Notes under the pieces: model-generated
Told to the model about the DNA's origin: nothing
Databases searched by the model: none
The model's input: only the letters and a program-made list of their open reading frames with translations
Translations under genes and position numbers: made by a program
Part shown: positions 37,024 through 47,900 of the stretch, one piece after another
How positions within the stretch are numbered: the stretch's first letter is position 1
How the letters are laid out: every line of letters starts with the position of its first letter
Assembly: GCF_014750685.1 (NCBI RefSeq)
Contig: NZ_JAAXGE010000009.1
Location: 186,001 to 250,000, forward strand
Length of the DNA stretch: 64,000 nucleotides
Source: Bacteroides sp. GM023
Lineage (GTDB): Bacteria > Bacteroidota > Bacteroidia > Bacteroidales > Bacteroidaceae
Direction of reading: 5' to 3'

Positions 37024-37049
37024 AAAAGCCGGGACAATGCCCGGCTTTT
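37024..37049 (-). terminator. terminator of the pseudoprotease operon
   Basis: AAAAGCCGGG (37024-37033) and CCCGGCTTTT (37040-37049) pair perfectly around a 6-nt loop. Symmetric A and T runs let it act on both strands, but it follows the leftward operon ending at 37087. Confidence 0.85.
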
Positions 37050-37086
37050 AGTGAGAGGTTCAGAGTTTTTTTTACGTTTTGTGTTT

Positions 37087-38376
37087 TTATTTAAGAAGTT
37101 GTTCTTCGATGATTTGCACATATTTCTCGGGAGTAGCACCTACTTCAACAATCGGTTTTCCACCTACCGGAATAAAGAATAGGGTAGGCAATGCCTTCAC
37201 GCCGAAATGATTGCATAAATCTTTCTCTTTGTCTGCATTTACTTTATAGAATACTACTTTTCCCTTATATTTCTCAGCCAATTCTTCCATTTTGGGAAGC
37301 AGGCGCATACAAGGTCCGCACCAGGTTGCCCAAAAGTCGATTACGACAGGTTTGTCCCCATTATAAACAAAATCATTGTTTTTCTGATAATCAAAAATAT
37401 GTTCCAAGAAGAATTGACGGGTAATCGGATTCATTTTACCATCCTCTACTTTCACTTCCGTGATTTTTGCTTCCGATTCGGGAATAGGAGCCAGGTCGAA
37501 CGGTTGAAAATAGATTTTCTGATGAATGTAGTCGATGGATAAAATGCCATAATCCAATAATTTATTGCCTAGTACGGAACGTTTCAGGGACGGATTCTTA
37601 ACCGCCGAAGCATTCTCTATCTTTGTTTTTACAAACATGGTTTCCGGCAGAATCAGGCTTTCTTCTTCCTGTGCGGCTTCTTTATATCCATAGGATACTT
37701 TCTGCATCGTTCCTTTCGGATACAAAGCACTCCATTCGCCAAACTCCTTATCAGTAAGATGAATCAATCCGTCATTCCAGGTATCCAGGATGAACGAAAC
37801 CGTTTTTCCCAGAATCGTTATCGGACATACAACGCCAAAACCCGTAATCAATTCAAAGTTCTCCCGATGATTCAGCTTCATGTAAGAAGGGCGGTAAGGT
37901 TGTGTGATAGTAATTCTTTTCCGTTGCATATCAATAGTCAGGACAGAGGTGCGGAACACGGCGGAGTTCAGGACACCCATAACCCCCAACTTGCGCAGAT
38001 AAGGTTCATCATTCAGAATAAACGCAGGTACATTACTGTTGAACGTATTATTGCCGATAGCCAATGTTCCCATCTCATAGATTTCTCCTACCGGTACATC
38101 TTTGAATACAAACTCCTGATAACTACTGAACGTGCCTGTTTTCTCTGTGTTGATGCGTAGTTTCTTGATAGCTTCGGGAAGTAAGGCATTGTGTCCGGCG
38201 AGGTCGAGGACAAAGTCCGCAGTCTCCCCGTTTACAGTAGCATTCACAATAATCTTCCCATCCGTAATTTTAAATGGAATGACCTCTGTCATTGTATTCT
38301 GCGTTTGCGCTTGAATACCTGTAGTTATACAGAACGCAAACAAACAGAAATATATCTTTCTTATCACTTGTCCCAT
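37087..38376 (-). CDS. retropepsin-like protein fused to a C-terminal thioredoxin domain
   Basis: A 429-residue secreted protein (signal to about residue 23). The first 300 residues have two retropepsin-like halves. In the first, the DTG motif has become DLAG at Asp58; in the second it has become DTWN at Asp198. The Asp residues remain but the TG parts are lost, so protease activity is doubtful. Residues about 335-429 are a thioredoxin fold with an intact WCGPC (352-356). It is the last gene of the ECF/FecR/SusCD operon, 18 nt after the retropepsin-PDZ gene. Possible role: redox handling of a protein ligand held by the protease-like domain. Confidence 0.75.
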   Translation of the reverse strand: MGQVIRKIYFCLFAFCITTGIQAQTQNTMTEVIPFKITDGKIIVNATVNGETADFVLDLAGHNALLPEAIKKLRINTEKTGTFSSYQEFVFKDVPVGEIYEMGTLAIGNNTFNSNVPAFILNDEPYLRKLGVMGVLNSAVFRTSVLTIDMQRKRITITQPYRPSYMKLNHRENFELITGFGVVCPITILGKTVSFILDTWNDGLIHLTDKEFGEWSALYPKGTMQKVSYGYKEAAQEEESLILPETMFVKTKIENASAVKNPSLKRSVLGNKLLDYGILSIDYIHQKIYFQPFDLAPIPESEAKITEVKVEDGKMNPITRQFFLEHIFDYQKNNDFVYNGDKPVVIDFWATWCGPCMRLLPKMEELAEKYKGKVVFYKVNADKEKDLCNHFGVKALPTLFFIPVGGKPIVEVGATPEKYVQIIEEQLLK

Positions 38377-38394
38377 ACTTATTCTGTTTAAAGT

Positions 38395-39561
38395 TTATTT
38401 CTCTTTTCTGATTTCGATTTTCTCCTCCCGGTCGTCTTTCCTGATAATGATATAACCGCTATCATCGGTGATAGCATTCATTATCTCTTCCACAGCCATC
38501 TGACTCATAGGGCAATCTTCTAAAGAAGTTCCGTTGATATTAATCACCTGATCGCCGAAAGCCACTTTATCTTTTATGCTGTCCCATACCGTAGTGATTT
38601 CAAATCGCTTGTTACGTGGTAATATACTAACATTCCAAAGGGATGGAGCACCACCCATATCGACTTTCTCTTCTTCAAACGGGAAGAAATAGAAACGTCT
38701 GCGCATATAGTCGATAATGACTTTGCCATATTTCAGCAAATCCACTCCGATGATTGTTGTGCTCATTATCGTTGTGGTGCTACCCACATTCGTGAATTCT
38801 TTTCCCATAATACGAATAGAAGGAATATTCACCTTTTTAATATCTACCGGTTGTCCCAGCCCTGTGATACCGGCAGCTACGATGCCATATGCGTGGTTAG
38901 TGACCTGCATTCCGGAAACTTTGGCCAATTTATTATAATCTTCCGTTGAATAAAGCAGAAAACCACTTGCGCCGGTATCAAACAATACCCTCAAATCATT
39001 TTTACCCAACCGGACATTAATAATGGAATGATGCTGTGTATCATTAACAAAAGGAACGCCGTCCGTCACTTTCAGCCCTTCAGGGCGATATGGATAGTTG
39101 ATAACCATGATTTTTGAACGGGAGTCGAACGTTACGACTGATTGTCCGAAAGCATCTCCTCCCAGAATACCGACCACTCCCAATTCCGTGAAAAAAGGAT
39201 TCTTGGGGAATACCATCGTTTTCAACTGCCGGATAGTATAGTAGTTTCCGATGGATACATCCCGCAGGTTCGCTTCCTGATAGCTGGCTCCTTGTGCATT
39301 CATATCTGATATATTCATATATCCCGCAGCAGTTGCCTTCATTTCGGTGACTGCGTCATGCATCGTTCCGGTCTTTCCACCCGTATCTACAATGTATTTC
39401 GCTTTAACGCCATTCACTGTGACAGGAATAATAATTTTCTCCCGGATGAATTCATAAGGGATAGTGTCGCAAACCTTATTTTTGATTTGCGCCGTTATGT
39501 TCTGCCCGCAGATTAAAAACAATAGCAGCCATAAGCCGGTCAGTATTGCTATTCTTTTCAT
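38395..39561 (-). CDS. retropepsin-like aspartic protease with C-terminal PDZ-like domain
   Basis: A 388-residue secreted protein (signal to about residue 24). Two halves of an aspartic-protease fold carry DTGG (59-62) and DTGAS (195-199), so a catalytic pair may be formed within one chain. The last 80 residues resemble a PDZ domain (FGDQVININGTSLEDC). This is the only protease-like member of the operon whose catalytic motifs look intact. It lies 8 nt after the subtilase-like gene and 18 nt before the retropepsin-like/thioredoxin gene, and would act in the periplasm or at the outer membrane. The substrate is unknown. Confidence 0.78.
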   Translation of the reverse strand: MKRIAILTGLWLLLFLICGQNITAQIKNKVCDTIPYEFIREKIIIPVTVNGVKAKYIVDTGGKTGTMHDAVTEMKATAAGYMNISDMNAQGASYQEANLRDVSIGNYYTIRQLKTMVFPKNPFFTELGVVGILGGDAFGQSVVTFDSRSKIMVINYPYRPEGLKVTDGVPFVNDTQHHSIINVRLGKNDLRVLFDTGASGFLLYSTEDYNKLAKVSGMQVTNHAYGIVAAGITGLGQPVDIKKVNIPSIRIMGKEFTNVGSTTTIMSTTIIGVDLLKYGKVIIDYMRRRFYFFPFEEEKVDMGGAPSLWNVSILPRNKRFEITTVWDSIKDKVAFGDQVININGTSLEDCPMSQMAVEEIMNAITDDSGYIIIRKDDREEKIEIRKEK

Positions 39562-39569
39562 GTTATTCT

Positions 39570-41276
39570 TTATTTACTGATTTTCTCCGCTTCCAAAACA
39601 GCTTGATAAGCATTCACGATACCCCCTGAAATACATAAATCATCGAAAAGAAATAAATCCTGTGAATTCTTGTTTTTGACAAGGATTCCTTTTTCTACTT
39701 CTACTCCTTTGCGTGAAGTAACGCTTTTCAGCAGGATGTCACGAATCTGCGTTCCCGTCAGTTTAGGGAAATAAGTCTTTAAGAGAGCCGCTACTCCGGC
39801 CACTGTGGCAGAGGACATTACTTCACCGCTTCCCGTCTGATACGTATCTCCCATATAAGAAGAATAAATATCAGTTCCCGGAGCATAAATATCCAAGGAT
39901 GTGGCTCCATAATTCGTATTCAGTACCGGATTACCTTTCTTGTCCGATGAGGCAACCACCATCAAGTTAGTCAGTTCTCCGTCCTTCGTCATTTTCCGGT
40001 TCGGAAAGAATTCTTCCTTATCCATATCCGTAGATAAGTCCCATACGGGAACTACCACTAACACTCCTTTTTTCTCCGCTTCCTTCAATGCATCTGCCAC
40101 CCATTGTTTCTGTTCTTCGGGATACAGCGAATTCTGTTCGGGCAATAGGATAACATCCGCGCCATGATTGACTGCATAACGGATGGCGAGTGCCATATCT
40201 TTGAGAGATGGTTCTCCCACTCCCGGGTGAATACGCAAAGTCATGATTTCAGCGTTATCGGCGATACCATTCATGCCGATTCCGTTATCACGTTTGGCCG
40301 CGATGACACCGGCTTTCATTATACCTGTTGCGGCATCTGAAGTCAGTAGTACATTGTTTCCATAATGAATATCATTAATATCCAGAGGATTATCACCTAC
40401 AATCTCTTCCCGGCTGTTTTTGCTATATTTCTTTAATGCGTTTTCGTAGGAAGCTTTAGCTGTTTCTATACTTCTCTTCCCCATGTTTTGATAGACATGC
40501 TCCCATTTATCCGTTTTATAGATACTGAAAGCATAGGCGGCAAGAACGAAAGTCACTTCAGAAAGACTGTCTTTCTCTGCTTTCGGATCATAACAAGTCT
40601 GAAATTCGGTAAGAGTTAATTCCTTTCCCGGAAAACGCTGTTTCATATCCTTATCAAACTTATCGAAGTATTCGTCCATGACATATGACAGTTGTAAACC
40701 GCCATATGCGCCGGCAATTTTTGATTCCGGTATTACTTTATGACGATAATAGTTGTACTCATTCATATTTTCCGGTGCAGGAGTTTCTTCACGCTTACCA
40801 TTGACAATCTTATAAAACTTTTTTCCATCAAAGATAAGGTCGGCGTATTTATCTTTCAGACGAAAGAACTCACGATCCCCTTCACGTGTCAGAGATTCCA
40901 TCACTTGTCCATCTCTGCCACCGATGAAGTTCCAACCGTTGATATCATCTACCAATCCATTCTTATCATCATCTTTCTGATTTAGTTTTTCTTTTCTGTT
41001 TACCCATATATTGTGTTTCAGGTCTTCGTGGTCTACATCCATACCTGTACCGATTAATGCAACAACCGGTCTTTTTTTCGCTTTCTTTTTGTTGGCATTC
41101 AAGTATTCATAAGCCTTGTTTACTTCAGCTCCATATACACCGTCCCGGTCGAAAGAACAGTTAAACCAATCCAGTTCAGATTGGCTCTTTTGTTTCTCTG
41201 CCTTTTGCTGTACGAGCTGAGCTGATACTGCTGCGCTGATAAGGCAGCATACGATAGAAAATATAAATTTCTTCAT
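39570..41276 (-). CDS. S8 subtilase-like protein lacking the catalytic triad (pseudoprotease)
   Basis: A 568-residue secreted protein with a signal peptide (cleavage near residue 19). Subtilisin fold blocks are clear, but each catalytic position is changed. The Asp block reads ALIGTG with Gly76 where DTG/DSG is expected; the His block reads ATGIMKAGVIAA with Thr317 at the His; the Ser block reads SGEVMSSATVAG with Val486 at the Ser. The oxyanion Asn region reads PVWDLS instead of AAGN. A 230-residue insertion separates the first two blocks. The changes are spread over the gene without frameshifts, so a conserved non-enzymatic role is likely. It lies between the thioredoxin and retropepsin-PDZ genes. 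Confidence 0.8.
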   Translation of the reverse strand: MKKFIFSIVCCLISAAVSAQLVQQKAEKQKSQSELDWFNCSFDRDGVYGAEVNKAYEYLNANKKKAKKRPVVALIGTGMDVDHEDLKHNIWVNRKEKLNQKDDDKNGLVDDINGWNFIGGRDGQVMESLTREGDREFFRLKDKYADLIFDGKKFYKIVNGKREETPAPENMNEYNYYRHKVIPESKIAGAYGGLQLSYVMDEYFDKFDKDMKQRFPGKELTLTEFQTCYDPKAEKDSLSEVTFVLAAYAFSIYKTDKWEHVYQNMGKRSIETAKASYENALKKYSKNSREEIVGDNPLDINDIHYGNNVLLTSDAATGIMKAGVIAAKRDNGIGMNGIADNAEIMTLRIHPGVGEPSLKDMALAIRYAVNHGADVILLPEQNSLYPEEQKQWVADALKEAEKKGVLVVVPVWDLSTDMDKEEFFPNRKMTKDGELTNLMVVASSDKKGNPVLNTNYGATSLDIYAPGTDIYSSYMGDTYQTGSGEVMSSATVAGVAALLKTYFPKLTGTQIRDILLKSVTSRKGVEVEKGILVKNKNSQDLFLFDDLCISGGIVNAYQAVLEAEKISK

Positions 41277-41309
41277 TGTACTATTGAGTATTAATATGAT
41301 GATATTCTT

Positions 41310-42317
41310 TTATTTGCGTGCGTTTAAGATAGCCTCCCGAACCTGTTCGCCCCTTATGTTGCGTGCCAGTAGCTTGCCTTCTTTATCAATAACTACCAGA
41401 AACGGGATAGAATAAAATCCGTATGCCGATTGAAGAGTACTTGGAGCTTTGGAACTTTTAGGGAATCCCTCTTTGTCCCAAAGCATAATCCAAGGAAGTT
41501 GTTCTTCATCCACCATTTTTTTCCATTTGGCTTCACTGTCGTCCAGTGAAACACTGACAAATTCCAAATCATCCGCTTTTAGTTCATTATAGATTTTCAG
41601 CAGACTGCGCATTTCTTTGCGACAAGGACCACACCAGGAAGCGCAAAAATCCAAGACGACAATCTTTCCCCGTAAATCTTTCAGACTCACATTCTTTCCC
41701 TTGTCATCTACCAATGTGAAATCAGGACATACAGCTCCGACGATTCGATGGGAGAGGACTTCCACTTTATCCACCAACCATTGGGCAGATTGTGAGTTCC
41801 GGCTTTCGTCAGGTATCATATCCAATAACATTTTATTCGATTGGTAATCACTAACATTGGCTAAATAAGCCAGAGCAGCCGCCATACCGGGGGTGAGTTT
41901 TCCTTTCGCTGAATCCGGAATAGTTGCTTTACCCGAATTAGACTCTGACGGTAGATAATCCTGTAAAGCAAGGAAAGTATCAATACCTGTGAAAGATAAT
42001 GAACTTTTCTGCGGATTCTGTGAATCAAAATACCCGTTGATGATCACCGTGTTGTTTTCCAGATAAATCTTTTGTTCTGTCTCACCCAAATAGAGCACGT
42101 AAACATCAGGCACGATTGTTTTTTCTTCGGTACTGAATGTTCCGTCCTGGGGTATCGCACAGCTCATCACTACGTTTCCTTTCAAGTCTTTCACCTGTAG
42201 GGTAGTAGGCTTTAAAACTTTGATTTTACCTTTTATCTGCAGGCCGCCTGCTCCCCATGCGCATGTAGCGCATAGGAGAAACAGCATAAATAATATATTA
42301 TTTTTCACAGGTTTCAT
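41310..42317 (-). CDS. TlpA-like thioredoxin with N-terminal DUF4369-like domain
   Basis: A 335-residue secreted protein (signal to about residue 22). The N-terminal half is a beta-rich domain of the DUF4369 type. The C-terminal half (about 193-335) is a TlpA/ResA-like thioredoxin fold with WCGPC (228-232) and a cis-Pro in SIPFLVV. It is likely a periplasmic thiol reductant. Genes of this type often accompany SusCD operons in Bacteroidota. It follows the metallopeptidase-like gene by 27 nt. Confidence 0.88.
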   Translation of the reverse strand: MKPVKNNILFMLFLLCATCAWGAGGLQIKGKIKVLKPTTLQVKDLKGNVVMSCAIPQDGTFSTEEKTIVPDVYVLYLGETEQKIYLENNTVIINGYFDSQNPQKSSLSFTGIDTFLALQDYLPSESNSGKATIPDSAKGKLTPGMAAALAYLANVSDYQSNKMLLDMIPDESRNSQSAQWLVDKVEVLSHRIVGAVCPDFTLVDDKGKNVSLKDLRGKIVVLDFCASWCGPCRKEMRSLLKIYNELKADDLEFVSVSLDDSEAKWKKMVDEEQLPWIMLWDKEGFPKSSKAPSTLQSAYGFYSIPFLVVIDKEGKLLARNIRGEQVREAILNARK

Positions 42318-42344
42318 TTCATTCTTATTGTTAATAAGGCGTTT

Positions 42345-43364
42345 TTAAGGGAGAATGGCAGGAGGAAGCTCCGGATAAGGAGTGATATTCCAAGTTGCCG
42401 GCCCTTCAGCAATAGCATTCAGGTCGAGATTATATTTCTCCTTCATGTACTTCTGTACAAGGTCAAATTTCTCTTTTGTAAAAGGATACTTGCTTGAAGG
42501 AAACATTTCTTCACGTTCTTCCTTCGTGAAACGTATGGATAATTGCACATAGCCAAGGAATGTTGCCGCTGCTGCGGTAGGGGCTGCTGCGGGTTTAGTG
42601 TAATTACCATTAGCTGTATTAATTTTCCCCGGATACCCTCTGTTCAGATAGTAGTTCGGTTTGAGCTTATCTTCGTCATAGTCGGTGATAACCAGTCGGG
42701 TACTGTGGTCAAATCCGGTATCAAATTCCGTTGGCATTACAATATTCCCTTTTCCGATAGCTGCTGTTATCACATCATTTATAATAAAGCAACGGCGTAT
42801 GGCGTAACTTGTTTTGTCTTCTGTCAGCGGACTCATCCATGCGATAAGAGGATCCTTTTGGGATGCTCCTACATTCTGTCCCCAGAAACAGGTGAGCCAA
42901 CAGTCCATCATGGCTAAATCTCCCTGGCTCTTCATCGGATTATAAAGAGTCGCTGTAGGGAATGTCCATACATTATGAAAATTGAATGCAAGATACCAGT
43001 ACATGGGAAGTATCTTCTCTGTTATTTTCGGATTCAGATAATGAAACACATGCTCTTTCATGAATTTGACATAAAATTGCGTCATTTCATCGTTGATACA
43101 TCCTGTTCCATGATAGGTTATCATTCCTGTATTCCCCCCAATCCAGCTTTTAGTAAAATCCTGGTCTAAAATATCTTTGTAAATCAGTCGCACTCCGAAT
43201 TCATTGTAAATATCAATGATGTCATCATCCCAACTATTATCTCCTTGTGGAAATTCAAAACGTCCCGCATTGCCGGAATCTGAAGCTGTAATCGGGTCTT
43301 CATCATAGCAGGAAGCCAATGTTAAGCAGGCAATAAAGACCCATATATTATATATTGATTTCAT
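42345..43364 (-). CDS. lipoprotein resembling zinc metallopeptidases of Peptidase_Mx1 type, no HExxH
   Basis: A 339-residue lipoprotein (lipobox LASC). I recognise the general pattern of the Peptidase_Mx1-type lipoproteins that follow susD genes: an N-terminal YNEFGVRLIYKDI, a middle FMKEHVFHYLNPKITEKILP, and a C-terminal KFDLVQKYMKEKYNLDL. However, no HExxH zinc motif is present anywhere. Either the enzyme is degenerate or the similarity is to a shared non-catalytic scaffold. It lies directly after susD (36 nt) and probably sits at the surface with SusCD. The family call is an inference from memory, not a search. Confidence 0.5.
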   Translation of the reverse strand: MKSIYNIWVFIACLTLASCYDEDPITASDSGNAGRFEFPQGDNSWDDDIIDIYNEFGVRLIYKDILDQDFTKSWIGGNTGMITYHGTGCINDEMTQFYVKFMKEHVFHYLNPKITEKILPMYWYLAFNFHNVWTFPTATLYNPMKSQGDLAMMDCWLTCFWGQNVGASQKDPLIAWMSPLTEDKTSYAIRRCFIINDVITAAIGKGNIVMPTEFDTGFDHSTRLVITDYDEDKLKPNYYLNRGYPGKINTANGNYTKPAAAPTAAAATFLGYVQLSIRFTKEEREEMFPSSKYPFTKEKFDLVQKYMKEKYNLDLNAIAEGPATWNITPYPELPPAILP

Positions 43365-43400
43365 ATATTTATCTTTTTATAAAAAAATGAATACTGTCAG

Positions 43401-44957
43401 TTAGTTCACTCGTTTGGGAGCCAATGGATTTTGTTCCAACTTAATGTTCTTATCCATGATTGCTTTGGAGAGTGGCATTGTATAAGACGGGTCGTTTTTC
43501 GTCAAAGTATACGTATTCCCATTCCACTTATGAGTGAATGAAGGCATCCCATAACGGCGTAAGTCGAACCAGCGTTGTCCTTCAAAGCAAAGCTCTTTTC
43601 TACGTTCATCGCGAATCATGTTTACCAATGCTTCTCCGGTCAATCCGGAAATGGTTGTGTAAGTAGCCGGTGTGTAGCGCTTTTCGAGCAGTGTATTCAT
43701 GGCACTGATGGCTTCTCCTTCGGCATTATCCAAGGCAGCAGCTTCCGCTAGATTCAGATAGGCTTCCGACAATCGGAACGAGAGCGCAAAATATTCATTG
43801 GAACTTACCGGAACAGAATTGCTTGTCTTATATTTCCCATAAGGCAGATACGAATCATAAAATGTATTCTTATTAGGATCTTTTGCGTTTACCAGTATTT
43901 CTCTCACAATGTATAAGTCCTTGCGCAAGTCTCCGGCTTTGAAGCTGGATAATAAAGTTTCTGAAGCATTGAAGGCTCTTCTTGTCGTTTTGTCACTGCT
44001 GTTGGTCAGGTAAGTTACATATTGGGAAACGAGATCCTGAATACTGCCATACGCCCAAATAACTTCGGGAGAAGTGTAACTATTGAACTCATAGTATGGA
44101 TCTTTAACTGTGGGATCCGGTAACGAAATGCCGTTAAGGTCAAGAATACTAAAGTTCCAGTCATTGATTACTTTACCGGCATACTTTCTGGCTTCCGACC
44201 AGTTTTCCATATAAAGATACACGCGGGATTTCAACAATTCCACCATCGGCAGACTAACTAAGAAGTTCGGTTGGTACTGGTTGGCAACCGGTACCGTCAA
44301 GAATAAACGTTCGGCTTCGTTGAGATCATCTATAATCTGTGTATAGACTTCTTCTACTGTGTTACGTGTCATCATAACATTACTTTCTTCGCTCATTTTA
44401 CTATCCAACTTTAACGGTACGCCCAATGCTGCCTTATTATAATTATAAGGCGCGCCGTAATAGTTGACCAGCAGATAATAATAGAAGGCCCGGAGTCCTA
44501 ATGCCTGCGCTAGTACATAGTTTTTTTCTTCCGTTGTGCCGGCAACATCATCCATATAGTCTAATACTGCATTTGCTCCCAAAATGTATTTGTAAGTTCC
44601 TTCCCACACATTGGGTATATTCACATATCCTATCTGTGGCATGGCTATGAACATATCAGATTGCCAGCTAAACATATATTCCAATGCATTGGACGTTGTT
44701 TGTTGATTTTCTAAAAAAGAAAAACCATCCAGTTCTTGTTGTTGAAGGTCGTCATTGAATATTTCCAGATAACTGAGTAAATTATATTGGGAGGTTTGCT
44801 CCGGATAGGCTGCTCCGATCAGTAATTCCTGTAAAGCTGTGGCTTCTTTAGGTACATACTCGCTTTGCGATTTAGGCTCCAGAAAGTCACCGCAAGAGGA
44901 AAGGCTGACAAAAAGGGTTGCGTAAAGTATATTTTTTAGTTTCATATTATATTCCAT
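43401..44957 (-). CDS. SusD/RagB-family surface lipoprotein
   Basis: A 518-residue lipoprotein (lipobox LSSC). It has the typical N-terminal GDFLEPKSQSEY and C-terminal FDLRRYGMPSF. There are two possible starts, 44957 and 44945; the second leaves a shorter basic n-region and is equally plausible. It should act with the SusC product 8 nt upstream as a nutrient-binding lid. Because downstream genes are protease- and thioredoxin-like rather than glycosidases, the ligand is more likely a peptide or protein. Confidence 0.93.
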   Translation of the reverse strand: MEYNMKLKNILYATLFVSLSSCGDFLEPKSQSEYVPKEATALQELLIGAAYPEQTSQYNLLSYLEIFNDDLQQQELDGFSFLENQQTTSNALEYMFSWQSDMFIAMPQIGYVNIPNVWEGTYKYILGANAVLDYMDDVAGTTEEKNYVLAQALGLRAFYYYLLVNYYGAPYNYNKAALGVPLKLDSKMSEESNVMMTRNTVEEVYTQIIDDLNEAERLFLTVPVANQYQPNFLVSLPMVELLKSRVYLYMENWSEARKYAGKVINDWNFSILDLNGISLPDPTVKDPYYEFNSYTSPEVIWAYGSIQDLVSQYVTYLTNSSDKTTRRAFNASETLLSSFKAGDLRKDLYIVREILVNAKDPNKNTFYDSYLPYGKYKTSNSVPVSSNEYFALSFRLSEAYLNLAEAAALDNAEGEAISAMNTLLEKRYTPATYTTISGLTGEALVNMIRDERRKELCFEGQRWFDLRRYGMPSFTHKWNGNTYTLTKNDPSYTMPLSKAIMDKNIKLEQNPLAPKRVN

Positions 44958-44965
44958 TTTACTCT

Positions 44966-47900
44966 TTAAAAACCTACATTAATACCAAATGAGAAAGTAC
45001 GTGGCATAACGCTGTTGTCCAGTTCCGGGTCGAAACCGTTAAAGCGTTTGCTGGCAATGACAAAGAGATTGTCTACACTAAAGTTAAGAGACAAGTTCTT
45101 GGCGAAAATTTTGTCGCACCATTCACGTTTCATCTGCCAGGTGAGTCCCATGCTGCGGCAACGCAGGAACGAACCGCTGACAACCATTGCATCAGATCTT
45201 TCCCACATTTGAATCAAGCTTTCAGCAGTTTCTCCATCAGGCAATTTCATAAGAGTATCTACTCCGCGCGGCAAAGCCGGTATGATTGTATATGCTTCGT
45301 CACCAGGTGCTTTCCAACGCTTCAATAAATCTCGGTTGGCATTTGTTGTAGGGTCGGGCATAGTACTTCTTGAACCGCCAAAATCCTTATAGGGAGATGT
45401 CAGTCGTTTCTTATTGCCAACAATTAAGGCAAAATTTGTATTCAGGGTCAGTGATTTATAACGAAAACTTAACCCCATACCACCGGTAAAGTCAGGCTCT
45501 TTCTGACCGGAATAAACAAGGTAGGTTGTTTTGTCAATGCTAGAATCACGTTCTTCTTCGGGGACATCCAGTAAGTTGAAAGTTGGTTTTCCGTTTTCAT
45601 CCAATCCGGCAAAAGAGTAAGACCAGAATGCACTTAACGGAAAGCCTTCCTTGAGAATATAATCAGATTTTCCATTCAGGAAATTCATATGAGTGGTTAC
45701 TATTTCCGTTTCGCCCCCCTTATTCCAGTTCTTGGAGATATTCATACTGACACTTAAAGCATAATCACGTTTTTGAAGTGGAGTGAAAGATAAGGTATAT
45801 TCTACACCACGGTTGCGGATAATTCCACCATTTCGTTTCATATCTTTAATGCCATACTCATATGGGAGAGCCAGCGATACAACAGCATTGGAACGTCGTG
45901 TATAGTATTCCAAATTCATGTAGAACATATTGAATAATTCCAGGTCGAGACCGAAGTTCCATGTCTTCGTACGTTCCCACGAAAGATGTGGATTGGGAAT
46001 TTGGGTAATAGTGGAGAAATATTGATTATATCCCGGTTTTACCCCCTTTTGTTCCAAAATTAATTCAGGACTAAGACGGGTCAGTGCATTACCTTGGATT
46101 CCATATGTTCCACGGAAGTTCAGTGTAGTTATCCACTTCAGATGTTCCTTGATGAGTTTTTCTTCCGAAGCTCTCCAGGAGAAACCAATAGAATAGGTTG
46201 GGTCAAAGCGATTATTCGTATCTTGTCCGAAGCGGTTGGAAGCATCGTTACGCACATTGGCATTGACTACATAGCGGTTCATATATGAATATGCAAAGGT
46301 GGCAAATACGGAAAAGAAGTTATTTGTAGTGTTTGTTTTTCTCCATCCTGAACCATATATATCACTAAGTAACCCCCAACCAGTGAAGGCAGGATTGCCA
46401 ATAGGTTGAAAATCTTCCGGTGTAGTAGGAGCTACAATACGTTCTCCCCTGTCGGGTACATAACCATACAGAGTGTTGCGTATTCCTTTTCCCGTAGTGG
46501 AGCGAACTTCTGTACCTATCAAAGCATTCAAGCGGTTGTTCTCATTGAATGCTTTGCTAATTTGTATTTTGTTCTGAATGTTATAGGCATACTGATTTGA
46601 ATTGTTGGTGTACAATCTTCCACCGAATGGTAATTGGGCTGCTTTGAACTCGGGACTGGTAGGATTAACTGAGTTATAATCATATCCACGATATTGATTG
46701 GCAATATAGTACGTTTGTTCTGTCAGCCAACTTTCATTGGTACTATTGTTGTCAGTATATCCACCTGTAAATTGATAAGTCAGCCAGTCCAGAATATTCC
46801 ATTTCAGATCGAGTGAAGCGGACATATGGGTAGAACGTGATTTAGAACCACTGTTATCACGCTCATTAATGAAATTGTATGAGAGAGATTCATGAGTATT
46901 ATTGTATCTGTAATTTCTTATTTTTTGATAATATACATCGGGATCGATGGCGCGGTTAGTGGTGGTCGCATAGCCCAATGGGTCTACACCTCCAGAAAAT
47001 CCGGTAGTTGTGCTGACACTACCATTCATCGTGACGCTGATAGTCAGTTTCTGTACGGGACGCATTAAGAGAGAAATGCGTCCGGTCATACGTTCACTGT
47101 CATTGCCGATTTCCTGTCCTTCGCTGTTGGTATAACCCATTGAGGCTGAATAGCTGAATTTATTTGTACCACCGGAAACACTGACATTATGATTATGGCT
47201 GAACGAGCGGCGGGTCAGTAACTTTAACCAGTCGGTATTTTGTGTTTCTAAAGTTCTGTAGGCATTACTGTATTCAGATTCTGAAATATCATGTTCCAGA
47301 TACATTCGTAATAAACCTTCATAGGTATATAGTTCTTTATAAGGAACAGTCGCATAAGACGTTCCCCAGTTGAAAGCATCTTGTGAGAATTGAACACGCT
47401 CTTGTGAGTTCATCAGATTAAACATACCATAATTCGGCCGTTGTCCGATATTGAAATTGGATGAGTAGTTCACCGTCAGCCTGTCACTGGTATTTCTTTT
47501 GGTTGTGATTTCAATAACACCATTAGATGCCTTCGAACCATAGATAGCGGTTGCGGAAGCATCTTTCAAAATAGTGATATTCTCAATATCTGCCGGATTT
47601 AACCAAGATATCTGATTACCGATGATATTTTTCAAATCCTCTGTCATTAGACTGCTATCGTCCAAGTCAACGGAAAAATCTTCCTGAATGATACCGTCTA
47701 CTACCCACAGCGGATCCTGATTACCGATCAATGTACTGGTACCACGAATCTTAATCTGCGGTGCGCTACCTACACGGCTACTACTGCTCGTTACCATCAT
47801 ACCCGCTACACGTCCCTGCAACATTTGGTCGATGGTGCTGTATGAAGGCATCACAATATCCTTCGCCTTCAGAGTGGTAATAGAACCAACGAGGTCACGA

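Noticed and set aside
39570..41276. sequencing error as the cause of lost subtilase residues
   Set aside because: Three separate motifs and the oxyanion region are changed in an intact frame; a single error cannot explain it.
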